In this document: positions 23,684-37,113 of the stretch, in pieces | Layout: each line of letters begins with the position of its first letter | How positions within the stretch are numbered: the stretch's first letter is position 1 | Source: Takashimella koratensis | Lineage: Eukaryota; Basidiomycota; Tremellomycetes; Trichosporonales; Tetragoniomycetaceae | Length of the DNA stretch: 64,000 nt | Direction: 5' to 3' | NCBI GenBank assembly: GCA_003116875.1 | Contig: BCKT01000013.1 | Span: 186,001-250,000, forward strand | Made by a program: the position numbers and the translations under genes | Notes under the pieces: model-generated | Databases searched by the model: none | Seen by the model: only the letters and a program-made list of their open reading frames with translations | Told to the model about the DNA's origin: nothing

Positions 23684-25638
23684 ATGGACATGGAAGGGAC
23701 AGAACTTGTGGAGACGTACGGTGCGTGCAAGAGGCTCCTCGCCCGGTGGCCAACATGACGTTTGCTCGTCCGTTCTGGTTGATGGAGCGGCAAATTGGTT
23801 CACCGAACGGAGAGCTGGGTTCGCTGACTATTCTAGACTACCTGTTCAAGTTCATCGTCATAGGTAAGCACTGACGCAGTACTTGCTGTAACCTACTGAG
23901 TGCGGTGCTTGCTGCGTTCCGTGCAACCCCTTGTGATGAAGCGCACATCGTAGCGGGAACTGACGGACCGATGTAGGAGAAGCCGGGACCGGCAAATCAT
24001 GCTTGTTATACCAAGCCATCAACGAAACGTGTACGTAGGCTGCGACCTGTTAGCGAACGATTTGGACTAGTGGGGGTAGAGTGATCGAGCATGGGAGATG
24101 AGGAAGAGGAGTGGTTCGAGAGCAAGCTAAGGAAGGAAGAGAGCGAGCAGGCGAAGGGACGCCAGGAGCCGGCGTCGGCCAGGACGATACGAGGATAGGC
24201 GTGGGAGGGTAGGAGAGCACGAACGCCTGGACGGCAGGAGCTGGTTAAGATTAGAGGACAACTCACAGCGATTGCGACAGGAAGGAAGGGGGAGCAGGAA
24301 GAACGAGAGTCAAGCGGGGGGAATGTGGACGTCTAGCTAGCTCGTGTACTGACCATGAACTGACTCTTGTTCCTCATATCCTCGCGCTCTCCCACGTCTC
24401 GTCATCTCGTCGCCCTCCCGTCGTCGTCCCCGCGGTACTGACCCCCTCCCAGTCAAGGAGAATTCAGCACACACGATCGGGGTAGAGTTTTCGAGCCGAA
24501 CATTGCGGATAGGCGAACGAAACATCAAATTGCAAGTGAGTCGGATGATGGATGGTGGATGGTGGATGGTGTAAAGTCAACAAGTCAACAAGTCAAGCGC
24601 ACGAGGATAATCTCCCCTGCCAACCACCCGTGCCCACACCTACATCTGCGTGCATGGCTGCATAGCAGAGACGCTGGGGTACAGCGAAAAGCACCCCCCA
24701 GCTCTACCTGATGCATAGCACGACCGCTCCACCGCTACTCACCCAGCTCACCATACACTGCCCTCCCCACGCTACCCATACCCCTGCCCGTGCTCTCCCC
24801 CTCTCCCCCCTCGCTCCCAGCCCATCAGCTACGCCCGCCTCGGTTGCCCCTGCTAACCACCACCCCTCCTGTGCTCTAGCTATGGGATACGGCGGGCCAA
24901 GAACGCTTCCGATCCGTCACTAGGTCATACTATCGTGAGCTTATGCCCCAAACCGGCGTCTGCTCTCGTTGCTAAACTTTAAAAACAACCCAGGCGGTGC
25001 AGCTGGAGCGATCCTGGTCTACGATATCACATCGTAAGCCGTGACCCTCTGACACACGCTCACTCCCTCTCCCCCAGACGGCAATCTTTCAACCAGCTCG
25101 ACCGGTGGCTCGCCGACTGCCGAGCAGTAGCCTCACCACACCTCGTCGTCGTGCTCGTTGGGAACAAACTAGACCGAGAAGAGGACCGGGAGATCGACTA
25201 CAGCGAAGGAGCAAGATGGGCCAGGGAAAACGGTAAGTCCTCACGCCCCGCCCGGACCTTGACCGAATCTTAAAACCTCACCCCATCCCTTAAGCTCGCC
25301 TTCACTCCTTTGCCCTCAAAGAAAACCTCACACGAGTCCTAACTTTTTTTGTCGTTCTCTTCCCAGGCGTCCAGTTCGTCGAGGCTTCGTCATTGTCTGG
25401 ACAGAACGCAATGACACCGTTCTTAATGGCATGTCAGGTCATACTGGCTGCTATCGACTCGGGGGAGATCGATCCAGACCAGGCAAACACGGGCATCGGA
25501 TACGGGGAGAGGCGACTACGAGCAGTCGGACAGGGGACCTTCCCACGTCGAAGAGAGACCGTAAAGCTCAAGAACCTTCTAGGGGGAGGAGGTGGGGGTG
25601 GAGGGACACGCTCGGGGGCCGCACGGTGTAGCTGCTAG
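23684..25638 (+). CDS. Rab4-type small GTPase
   Basis: Rab4 acts in recycling from early endosomes. Eight exons (23684-23720, 23837-23863, 23977-24030, 24453-24535, 24880-24934, 24994-25033, 25078-25232, 25367-25638) keep frame and give 240 residues. G-box motifs in order: GEAGTGKS (P-loop), HTIGVEF (switch I, with the effector Thr), [20 protein letters not shown] (switch II; Leu where Ile is usual), GNKLDRE (G4, NKxD) and EASSLSG (G5). The C-terminus CSC is a Rab geranylgeranylation site. [19 protein letters not shown] and SGEIDPDQ with [10 protein letters not shown] place it with Rab4. Gly-8 replaces the usual linker just before the tail. Two introns (422 and 344 nt) are far longer than any others here. 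Confidence 0.92.
24031..24452 (+). other. Unusually long Rab4 intron 3
   Basis: 422 nt, against about 60 nt for most introns here. The first two thirds are strongly purine-rich on the plus strand (around 24080-24310). The last 100 nt are pyrimidine-rich with TACTGAC and TACTGACC branch-like sites before CCCAG. Confidence 0.6.
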
Positions 25639-25859
25639 CGAACCTTGTGTGTCATGCAAGCCTTTCAGTCACCTGCTGCGTGGAGAAGTCGAACACAGTT
25701 CGCTTTTCCCACCCCGCTTTAAAGTTTTGGCCCTCTCACAGTGACCTTTTTATTATCGTTGAGCGTCTCTTCTCTTCTCTCTTTGTCCTCTCTCACTCTC
25801 ACTTACCACTCACATAACCCATTTTTCAACACTCTCCTTAATAGTGATCTTTTGTGAAG

Positions 25860-26690
25860 ATGGAACACTGCAACCCCGACCAGTTCTCTATACAATTGTT
25901 CGAGGGAGCTAGGGAGGAAGAGGGGACAGTGCACGTGAGTGGGGATGCGGAAGTGGGTCCGTCGGGAGAATTCGGCGGTGAAGATGATACCCGAGCAGGA
26001 GAGTGGGAGCAGAATGGAGGGAATCAGGAAGCGGAGCCAGCTCAGATCGCCCACAAGGAGACGATTGAGCTGCAGGAGCAGTTGACGGTCTTAGAGACTG
26101 AGAGAGAATCGATCGCCCACATCGCTGCGCACCCGCCGACACCCGAGTTTGACCCCAACGGGGACTACTTTAACATCGACGCGGCGATGCAGAGTAATGT
26201 CGGACCATACCCGGGCGTTGTCGTTCGGCCATGTGAGAACTCTCTGGTCCATACAGAGCCCGCGGTCGTTGGCTCTTCCACGTCCGAGGAGTGGGATGAT
26301 TTCGAGGAGACTTTGCAAACCTCCGTCGAGAACATCGCCCACCAGGCGGCCCCCAAGTTCATCAATGGACTCGCCCTGCCCACCTTTGTCGCTGCGCCCC
26401 AGGCGGTCGTCCTCGCTTCCGACGCAGAGGAGCCGTCATTGTCCCTTTCTCGCTCGACGACTACCTCGAGCATGGTTGATACACAAATTGTCACCCCGCC
26501 ACTTCAGTCGTCCTCGTTGGCGTCCGCTACGGCTCTCTCAGGGCCCTCTCGAAGCTCTGGTAGCTCGAGCAACAAGAGGAAGACGCCTTACGACAAGACC
26601 CAGCAGTCGTCGAGCTCGGTTCCGTCGTCTAGGAAGCGGAAGTCAGGTCGACTGCCGGCGATCAACCTCCCGCCTCCATCAGCCGAATAG
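25860..26690 (+). CDS. Ser-rich acidic protein, frame continues past its TAG
   Basis: A single open exon of 276 codons from ATG 25860 to TAG 26688-26690. The N-terminal part is acidic, with a short heptad-like stretch (IELQEQLTVLETERESI). The middle has EEWDDFEETLQTSVENI. The C-terminal part is Ser-rich with two basic clusters, SNKRKTPYDK and SRKRKSGRLP, which look like nuclear localisation signals. No family is recognised. The same frame runs on without another stop into exons with Cys/His pairs (26691-27064), so the true product may be a zinc-finger transcription factor. A pyrimidine-rich promoter (25740-25850) precedes it. Confidence 0.65.
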   Translation: MEHCNPDQFSIQLFEGAREEEGTVHVSGDAEVGPSGEFGGEDDTRAGEWEQNGGNQEAEPAQIAHKETIELQEQLTVLETERESIAHIAAHPPTPEFDPNGDYFNIDAAMQSNVGPYPGVVVRPCENSLVHTEPAVVGSSTSEEWDDFEETLQTSVENIAHQAAPKFINGLALPTFVAAPQAVVLASDAEEPSLSLSRSTTTSSMVDTQIVTPPLQSSSLASATALSGPSRSSGSSSNKRKTPYDKTQQSSSSVPSSRKRKSGRLPAINLPPPSAE

Positions 26691-27064
26691 CTCGCCACTG
26701 GGGAGGTGATCTTCCTCAAAAACCCAACGCGGACTTGGTGTAGGGGAGGATGCGGTGAGCATGGAGACGGCGCTCCTCACTGGCTTGCAAAAGCTCCTCA
26801 TGACCTCAAGAAGCACCGCTCCCACGCCACAGTAGGTAGACAGAAGAAAGACAGCGAAGGAGGAATTACAGCTGACACAAGCATCAAACTTACTTAGCCC
26901 TACTGGTGTGGCGAATGCGGTTACAAGTCAAAGGAAACCTTCAACCTGAAGAAGCACGTCAAATGTAAGTGAAACACAAAATTCTCGTCTGGGTAGAACT
27001 AATCAGAACAGGCAGGCATGGGCGGGAGACTTTGACTGCTTCCGAGGCCATGAAACGGGAGTAG
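26691..27064 (+). other. Same-frame downstream exons with C2H2-like zinc fingers
   Basis: Directly after the TAG the frame stays open (26691-26831), then splices at GTAGGT to 26898-26964 and at GTAAGT to 27012-27064, ending at TAG. It encodes TWCRGGC and HDLKKHRSH, then YWCGECGYKSKETFNLKKHV and KCRH: one irregular and one good C2H2 finger. Both introns are well formed (GTAGGT...TTAG; GTAAGT with CTAATC and CAG). A 39-nt segment with GT...AG ends (26755-26793) could also be spliced out in frame. No donor before the TAG gives a convincing intron removing it. Confidence 0.55.
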
Positions 27065-27344
27065 GTAGACAGGTGCGGAGCGTTGTCGGCTGGTCGAGAG
27101 AGTTCCAAAGGGGTCGAGTAATGTAGAAAATGTTGAATGACGAGGACATTGTCGTGGACTGTAGGGCAGGTGTAGGTGATTATGTTTCACGAGTAATTCA
27201 GAAGTATGACTTGTAGTCGCGACGGGTGAAGGTCGTGACATAGTCCAGTTAATTTCGTTGAGTATATTATCTAATCCCTTGGCGAAATGCAGTCGATTGA
27301 ACCTTGCTCTTTCGCTCGTGTAACGAAAACGAGGCTGCATATCC

Positions 27345-29752
<2,408 letters not shown>

Positions 29753-30088
29753 TTTGATCGTGGGAGTCAGTCCGGAAGCAAGGATAGGTAGCAGGATACA
29801 ATGAAAGAGCGCTGCAATAGGTCGTGCTCGAGCTCGAGGATGCTGCTGAGGTATGCTACTGAGAGACGATCGGGCAATGTTGAACGTTGTAATCCGGATC
29901 AAAGGATGTTCAAAATATCTTCACCGGTCACGTGATCTCCGGCGGATCAGCTTTTTTTTCTCTTTCCTTTTTTGGTCCCTGCCTATCGCGAGTCGATTTT
30001 CACTCCAACCTCATCGCACTTTTTCCTCTTCACCTATCACCAACTATCCACTCACTCCCTCTATCCAACTACTCAGCTCAACAACACC
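29753..30088. promoter_or_regulatory. Shared divergent promoter, PRMT3 / ARG1
   Basis: A 336 bp gap between divergent starts. It holds a TCACGTGA palindrome and, on the ARG1 side, a T/C-rich stretch (29950-30060) suited to a transcription start. Confidence 0.55.
29928..29935. promoter_or_regulatory. TCACGTGA palindrome (E-box/CDE-like)
   Basis: Exact copy, about midway between the PRMT3 and ARG1 starts, 160 bp upstream of ARG1. Cbf1-type factors bind such sites and regulate amino-acid genes in other fungi; the link to ARG1 is inference. Confidence 0.5.
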
Positions 30089-32050
30089 ATGCCTGCTACT
30101 CAGACTTCCTCCAAGGGCAAGGTCCTCCTCGCCTACTCCGGTGGTCTCGGTCAGTCTCATATTCTCTTATCTCTCCAACTCTGGGTTGGAGCAGCGGGTT
30201 GGACGACGTCAGGTTCTTTCGCGTCCGTCTTCCAACTTCCCTTACTGACATCACACAGACACCTCGTGTATCCTTGCCTGGCTCATCGAGCAGGGCTACG
30301 AGGTCGTCGCCTTCATGGCCGATGTCGGTCAGGAGGAGGTGAGTCACTGGCTAACATCGGCCCCCAACAACAGACCAGCCGACTGACTTCTCTGCAGGAC
30401 TTCGAGGCTGCTCAGGCCAAGGCCATGAAGGTTGGCGCCAGCGGCTTCTTCCTTGCGGTGAGCTAAAATTGTCTTTTGCACGCTTTTGCGAACCCGAGGA
30501 TTTGTGCTCATATTATGCCTCTCAGGACCTCAAGCGGGAATTTGTCACTGAGCTCATCTACCGTGAGTTTGACTCGATATCCCCAGTTTCGACGGGGGTC
30601 CTTTGCTAACTTCCATACAGCCGCCGTTCAATGCAACGCCATCTACGAGGGCGTCTACCTCCTTGGTACCTCGCTTGCCCGCCCAGTCATTGCCCGCGGC
30701 ATGATGGAGGTTGCCAACCGCGAGGGCTGCGAGTGAGTGCGACATCTCCGTTTGACCGGTGGATAATTGTCTGACCTATGCAGCTTCGTTGCCCACGGCT
30801 GCACCGGCAAGGGTAACGACCAGGTCCGTTTCGAGCTTGCCTTCTACGGCCTTGACCCCACCATCAAGGTCATTGCCCCGTGGCGTCTCCCTGGTTAGTT
30901 GGCGGTTCACTCTCTCCAGATAACGAACTGTCCATTTGCTGACATTTTCTCGTTCACAGAGTTCTATACCCGTTTCGACGGTCGCTCGGCTCTCATCAAG
31001 TTTGCCGAGTCCAAGGGCATTCCCGTTGCCCAGACCCAGGCCAAGCCTTGGTCTACCGGTAAGTTGAGAGCCTCGTAAAAACCTTGACATCAATGCTGAC
31101 AGGTGATCAGACGAGAACATGTTCCACACCTCTTACGAGGCCGGTATCCTCGAGGACCCCAACCAGACCCCTCCCGAGGACATGTGGCGACTCACCGTCT
31201 CGCCTACCAAGGCTCCCGAGCAGCCTGAGCACATCTCGATCGAGTTCACCAAGGGTCTTCCTACCAAGGTCACCTTTGTCGCTGACGGCAAGACCGTTAC
31301 CGACCCCGTCGACGTGTTCCTTGCCCTCAACGCTCTCGCCCGCAGGCACGGTGTCGGCCGTGTCGACATTGTCGAGAACCGATTCATCGGTGTTAAGTCG
31401 CGTGGCTGCTACGAGTCGCCCGCCGGCACTATCCTCCGTGTCGCCCACATGGACATTGAGGGCATGACCCTTGACCGCAACGTCCGTGCGCTCCGTGACC
31501 AGTTCATCACCATCCAGTTTGCCCAGATCCTCTACAACGGCTTCTACTTCTCGCCCGAGCGTGAGTTCGTCACTGCCGCCATCCCGGCTTCGCAGAAAAC
31601 CGTCAACGGTGTCGTCCGCCTCATGGTCTACAAGGGCAACGTCATCGTTGAGGGCCGTGACTCTGACGAGGGTCTCTACGACGCCAAGTTTTCGTCGATG
31701 GACGAGATGGGCGGTTTCGAGCCGACCTCGACCTCTGGCTTCATCGAGATCTCGAGCATCCGCATCAAGGCATGGGCCCGCGCCAAGTGAGTGTTGTGTT
31801 CTTGGCTTCTTGTATTCGGGTATCCGGTCATCGTTGTGATTCTCTTATCTATGATGTCCAACTTGCGTGGTTGCCGCGGCGGTCTGCGGTCTGCGTAGTT
31901 GATGGTCAAGATCCGGTCCGAGTGTTCTTTCAGGGGAGAATTTGTCCGCTGATACCATGTCTTCTTTTTCCCGCCCTTTCTCTTGTTCACAGCGCTGTCC
32001 GCGGCCAAGCCGGTGTGACTCCCAAGGATGTCTACCACCGCGACGAGTAG
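30089..32050 (+). CDS. ARG1: Argininosuccinate synthase
   Basis: Joins citrulline and aspartate with ATP, the penultimate step of arginine synthesis, in the cytosol. The N-terminus has the PP-loop [20 protein letters not shown], with GGL and DTS on separate exons. Further marks: [47 protein letters not shown] and [20 protein letters not shown]. Length and domain order are as in other ASS enzymes. The main coding exon is 31111-31786. The last intron (31787-31992) is about 206 nt, long for this genome; keeping it would end the protein at WARAK, whereas splicing adds 17 residues ending in VYHRDE. Strong C-ending codon preference suggests high expression. Confidence 0.96.
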
Positions 32051-33207
32051 ACTGGGTCAAGGAGATAGGATATCCAGAGAGCAAAGAAAACATGGTGGCA
32101 TAGATCCGTATTTCCATATCATTTTCTCCGCCGCTTCCTCTTTTTGTAAATTTCCCCCCCCCTCCCCCACCTTAGCTACTCGGAAGTTCCCCTCGATTGA
32201 AACCCCGCATATGCCAGACGACTGCGCATAGAACGAGAGAGATCTGGACCGCTCATTTGTCGAGGCGCGCCGCCGCAGCCTTCTCCTCCCCGATGGCCCC
32301 GACGGGCGTCGATTTAGGCGCGAGAGCGTGCCAAAAGCCGAGAAAACCCTCTGGATGACCTATTTTGCCAGGGTCTCAGTTGGCGCTAGACGATTCTGAT
32401 TGGCTAAAAGGCTTGGCCGCCGCCTGGCTCGACCCTTGGCGGTCAACCTGGTGATCATCGGGGCTAGCCGATGCGAACCTCGGCGCATTTCGCCCCTCCT
32501 CTGTGACCGCCAATGTCAGACAGACTCTGTCCGTCGTTCTTGAGATCCGTGTCTTCTGCTCGCGAGGTGAGAGTATGCAGCATCCAGACTATAGCACTAT
32601 TCTTCAGGTCCAGAAACCCAATTTAATCCAGACGCCTGGAATCCTTTCACCAGGGGCAAGCGAAGGTATGGTCAGCTGAAATTCCATCGGTCGGGAGCGA
32701 CAGGAGTGTCCGAAAATAAAGGGTCAGCAGGGTGCAAACTGAGAGTGCGTACCTGCGCCGCCCACTTTTACACCGGATGTACGGAAAACGAACCCACTCA
32801 TTCCCCCACCCTGCTCCTGTTTCCTCGGACTTTGCGCCTCGGTTCTTATCTGTCAGATGAGCTCGCCTCGTCGCGTGAGGCTGGGAGTCTGCCCCGGGTA
32901 CTACCGAGACGATAGGACCAGGTACGGCATGGTCCCAATGGACATTGGAGTGAATTGACTTACATCCTTGTTCCTCCCCCTCCTCCCGGCGCGACTGCCG
33001 GCCGTATATGAGTCGTTCTTGCCCACCTCGTCTGACCGATTTTTTCCCCTCATCGATCTTTCTGTTCTTCCTTCTGCTTCTCGACAACCTAGAGCGTGCA
33101 GTCGCTGCTTGTAGCAGACACTAGACAGCTAGAACAGAGCCTCTGAGAGCATCACAGATAGTTGCCACTTCCCCACCCACCTTCCGATCACTCCCACGAC
33201 TCCCACC
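32051..33207. other. Long intergenic region upstream of permease gene
   Basis: 1.16 kb. The first 200 bp look like the ARG1 3' UTR, including a poly-C tract near 32152. The rest is probably the permease promoter. It holds an inverted CCAAT box (CTGATTGGCT, 32396-32405) and GC-rich blocks at 32270-32340 and 32420-32500. ORFs here are not recognisable. Confidence 0.5.
32396..32405 (-). promoter_or_regulatory. CCAAT box candidate
   Basis: On the minus strand this reads AGCCAATCAG, a full match to the HAP/NF-Y consensus. It is 803 bp upstream of the permease ATG and 346 bp past ARG1, so its target is unclear. Confidence 0.35.
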
Positions 33208-35190
33208 ATGTCCGCCATTGAGGAGAAGAACGACTACGCGGGCGCCGACGAGAAGACCGTCGGCATCCCGATCGTCACCGACGTTCCCGAGGATGAGCTC
33301 CAGCAGGCTGAGGACTTCATCAGGGCGGAGACCACCTTTACGTGAGTGTGCCGACCTCCCCGCCATTTTAGATGTCCCACCCTCTTAACTGGAGCGAACG
33401 CTGACGGAGTCATGATACAGCGACGAGGAGTACAAGCGCCTCATCCGCAAAGTCGACTTCATCATGATGCCCTTGCTCATGCTCAGTGAGTTTCCGGCAC
33501 TCTCTCCCGCGGACGTCTGATCGGACGTCTCCTGGTAGTTCCAGTTAGCTGACATTCTGCCTCACACCAGCCTACGGTCTTCAATACTCCGACAAGAACA
33601 GTCTCAGTTCTGGTGTCGTCTTCGGTTTGAAGACTGACACCAACTTGGTCGGCAACGAGTACGCCGACCTCTCCAGTTTCTTCTGTGAGTAAACCTGTGA
33701 TTCTGCACTCGGAGCGTGTGGCTGACATCCGTCTAGACATGGCCTACGGTCTCGCTCAGATTCCCATGATGGCCCTCATGCAGCGCTTCCCTCTCGGAAA
33801 GTCGCTCGCCATCTGTGTTATCATCTGGGGTGCTCTCGTCATGTGCCTCGCTGCTTGCAACAACTTCGCTGAGCTCTCGGTCGTCCGTACGTTCCTCGGT
33901 TGGTTCGAAGCAGTCATCACGCCCGGCTTCGCTCTTTTGACCGCGTCCTGGTACCTCAGGCGAGAGCAAACGACCCGCCAGGGCTTCTACTACGCCATGA
34001 ACACCTTCTTCAGCATTGTCTTCGGTCTCGGCATCTACTACATTGCTCTCCGTGCGCAGGAGCACGGCGGCATGGCCGCGTGGCGTGTCATCAACCTCTT
34101 CCTCGGCGGAACCACCGTCGGTGTTGGTATCCTCTTGCTCATCTTCGTCGGCACCCCGCAGGAGGTCTGGTGGCTCAGCAAGCGCGAGAAGCTCATGGCC
34201 CACGCTCGTATCATCTCCAACGCTACGGGTGGTGGTGAGCAGCACTCTTGGAAGTGGGACCAGGTCAAGGAGTGCTTCCGTGACCCCCAGTACTACTTCG
34301 CTCTCTTCTACAACATCGCCTCGTGTATCCCCAACGGAGCGCTCGGTACCTTCAGCGTCCTCGTCTACCAGTCGTTCGGCTTCACCAACCTCCAGTCGAT
34401 TCTCTACGGTCTCCCTTCCAACGCTATCGGCTTCGTCACTGTTCTCTCTTGCGCGATCCTCGTTAGGTACAAGCCCCATGCCCGTTTCCCGATCGCCATC
34501 ATCATGCAGCTCATTCCCGTCGGTGTCTTCCTTTTCGTCGGTCTTGCCCCTTCCTCGATGAACAAGTGGGCCAAGTGGGGTGTCTTCTCCTTGTGAGTGA
34601 CTACCTTTCTTTAGTCTATGTGGCAAAGTGGCGGGGAATTCTGGAACCCATTTCAAAGTCCGACGCTGACCGCTTTCCCCACAGCGTCTCTGTCTTCGCC
34701 GTTCCCACTTTCATGCTCTGGCCTCTCATGTCGGTCAACGTCGCTGGCCGTACCAAGAAGACCTGGTTCTCGTCCTCGTCCCTTATCGCCTACTGCATTG
34801 GCAACATCCTCGGCACCCAGTCCTTCCAGCGTGAGTCAACTGTGCCTCGTTGCTTCCATCCTCGGTGTTGCCGCTGACCTGTTATTGTTCAGCCAACGAC
34901 GCCCCCAAGTACCTCCACGGTCTTACCGCGTGCGCCATTGTCATGATCTTCAACACCATTAACGTCTCCCTCTGGTGGGCGTACTACGTCTGGATCAACA
35001 AAAAGCGTGAGGGAGCCTACGTCGACTCGGGCATGACCATGGAGGAGCGTGACCACCAGTCCAAGCTCGCGGGCGAGACCGACATGACCGATCGCCGTGA
35101 GTCTCGGTCTACCGCTACTTGACTTGATCAAAGGATCCACTTTGCTGACCATGACCAACAGAGAACCCCCACTTCCGCTACTCTTGCTAG
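33208..35190 (+). CDS. MFS permease, allantoate/nicotinate (DAL5/TNA1) family
   Basis: The anion:cation symporter family carries organic anions such as allantoate, ureidosuccinate, nicotinate or pantothenate with protons. Exon 1 (33208 on) and several short exons precede a long exon 33737-34593. N-terminus: acidic, then RKVDFIMMPLLMLTYGLQYS and DKNSLSSGVVFGL, the standard first-helix signature. Helix 4 region: VVRTFLGWFEAVITPGFALL and TASWYLRREQTTRQGFYYAM. Twelve helices are apparent. Splicing 35096 to 35162 gives the C-terminus MTDRQNPHFRYSC, matching the family's TDxxNPxFRY end; without it the protein would stop at 35122 with a different tail. The substrate cannot be chosen. Confidence 0.9.
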
Positions 35191-35528
35191 ACGATGTGGC
35201 AAAGCGCATCATCCTCTCGTGTGGACATGTGGTGCTGTCATCGTATCCCTGTCGCGCCCTTATATTTCTGTCGTTGAGGTTTAATATCGGAGTTTGTAGA
35301 CCAAAAAGTGGTGCACGTCTTCTTCTTATCCGTCCATAGTTGTTTCCATCGTTGAATCTACCCTTGTTACTCCTGGGGAATTTGACATAGACCTGATGCA
35401 CTGATTCAAACGCAGGGAACTAGCTGAATACATGGACTTCGTGAATAACAAATACAGTATAAACGTTAACAAGCACTATCCAGGCTACACGTCACCAGCA
35501 CTGTCTATTCTGTTGTCTTTCCGGATCC
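35191..35528. other. Convergent 3' intergenic region
   Basis: Between the permease and the minus-strand F-box gene. AT-rich near 35440-35480 (ATACAGTATAAACG). No other feature. Confidence 0.5.
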
Positions 35529-36938
35529 TCATCGTCGGCGAGTGCTTGTTGACCCCTGTTGAGATTTGAACTCTTCCATTTCCTTCACTTCTGCGTCGGT
35601 GAAGATGTACTGAAAAGGTCCCCCCTTATCTCGCTCCAACAGAAAATAGTCCAGCCCCCAAAATCCCGTCGTGTAATCAAACAGATCGTCGATGTATTCT
35701 CGTTTCCGAATCCATGGTGTTTGTTGGACAACTTCGTCACTTGCATCGTCATCGTCGTCATCGTGAACGTTGACCTCGTCGTCCGTGCCGATGTCATCGG
35801 AGTACCAGCCAGAGCAATTGCCCAAGTCGCCCACGTCGACGTCAGGAATATCGTAATCGGCGTCATCGTCGTCTGCTTTCTCGTCCGTTGCGGGCAACTC
35901 CCATCCATCCACACCGTGGCCATGGAAGTGCATGTTCCTGAGGTGGTGGAACATGCTTGGTCTAAACCATTCATAGATCCGCTCCTCTTCCATCTCGTTG
36001 AACGGATATAGCATGTAGATGATGATCTGGGGGTGCTTGTTGTCTTTAAGATCGGGCTGGGACCATTCGTAAAATGGCAGCCAGCAGGAAAAGACGGTGG
36101 CGAACACCCTGACGCAAAGCCTGGTCAAAAGAAACATGAACCTCAGGTGGCGAAGGCCGTTTCTCATCCCAAATTGGACGTGCTCCCGCATCACACCGAA
36201 GGAAAAGACAAGGTTGACCGAAACGTTGTTGGGAAGGTGACGGTATGTGTTCATGAACGTCCGCTCGTTTGCGTACGATGGTCGAGGACGGACCTCGCGG
36301 ACGACGAAGATGAAACGTTCAACGTTAATGACGTTGAATTATGCAATTGCGGTGTCGACGTTGAACCATCCGCCCGAGCACTTGTCGGAAGTAGGTCCGA
36401 GAACGACGAGCTCTGTAGCCGCCGGGCCTCGAAATGCTGCGCACCGACTGAGGTGTTCGAGGATATGCTGGTGCTCTGCCCCAGCGAAATCGTAATCCGC
36501 GTCGAGTATAACAGTACGGATGTTGCTAAGGAGCCTCGCAGCAGCTATGACTCGGGAAGAGTCTTGCGCGCTACCGTCGTGCCGGTAGTTCCTGAGCAGC
36601 GAGGTAAAGTCAATTCACGGATAGCTGTCATACAGAAGTATCGTCACTCACAACTCCCTCCAGCAAACGTCATGAGGGTGAAGCGTGAGGGCTCTAGACC
36701 ATCTCAGGTAGTTTGGATTGAGAGGGGGACGATCGGGCTGTATGCCGATCAAGGCTTGGTTTCGGGGTCCGAAGACCAGTAGGGAGAGGTTTCGAGGACG
36801 GCCTATGACGATGTGCCGGTACAAGAGAGGGTTGGCGGCTTGGTTCCAAAAAAGATCAACCCTAGCGGCCGAAGCGAGGTCGACGGGGCTAAGGTGGAGG
36901 AACACAACGCGTAAGACGTCGAGGTTGAGAGTGGGCAT
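35529..36938 (-). pseudogene. F-box-like protein gene interrupted by in-frame TAA
   Basis: Exon 1 (36652-36938) encodes an N-terminal F-box-like region, LDVLRVVFLHLSPVDLASAA, then LLYRHIVIG. A GTGAGT...CAG intron leads to exon 2 (36591 down to 35529). The two exons total 450 codons in one frame, but codon 36341-36339 is TAA. Before it the frame reads GGWFNVDTAIA; after it FNVINVERFIFVVREV. Both sides align to the plus-strand gene at 2.5-3.9 kb (GWFN, V.R...V.E, and MFHHLR versus VFHHLA), so both are ancestral coding sequence. The C-terminal part has a long acidic run (35750-35890) and the end KREYIDDLFDYTTGFW. Either a pseudogene, or a short intron or readthrough rescues it. Confidence 0.65.
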
Positions 36939-37113
36939 CGCTGGTAAGGGGGAAGCGGGATGGGGATGGGCAGAGGAGAGAAGAGGATGTGAAAGAGTGA
37001 GATATCAACAAGTTGACCGAGGGGTCCTTTGGCCACCCGACTTATCGACACGTGGGATTCACGAGAGGCTCAAAATGCCACAAATGCATGCGCAGTACAT
37101 AGCGGCGAGCGTA

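Noticed and set aside
33733..34656. 307-codon ORF antisense to the permease
   Set aside because: It mirrors a highly expressed, C-ending codon gene; its product is Glu/Asp/Arg-rich without a domain, and the sense strand is clearly coding.
35585..35974. 129-codon Thr-rich minus ORF
   Set aside because: A different frame of the acidic part of the interrupted F-box gene.
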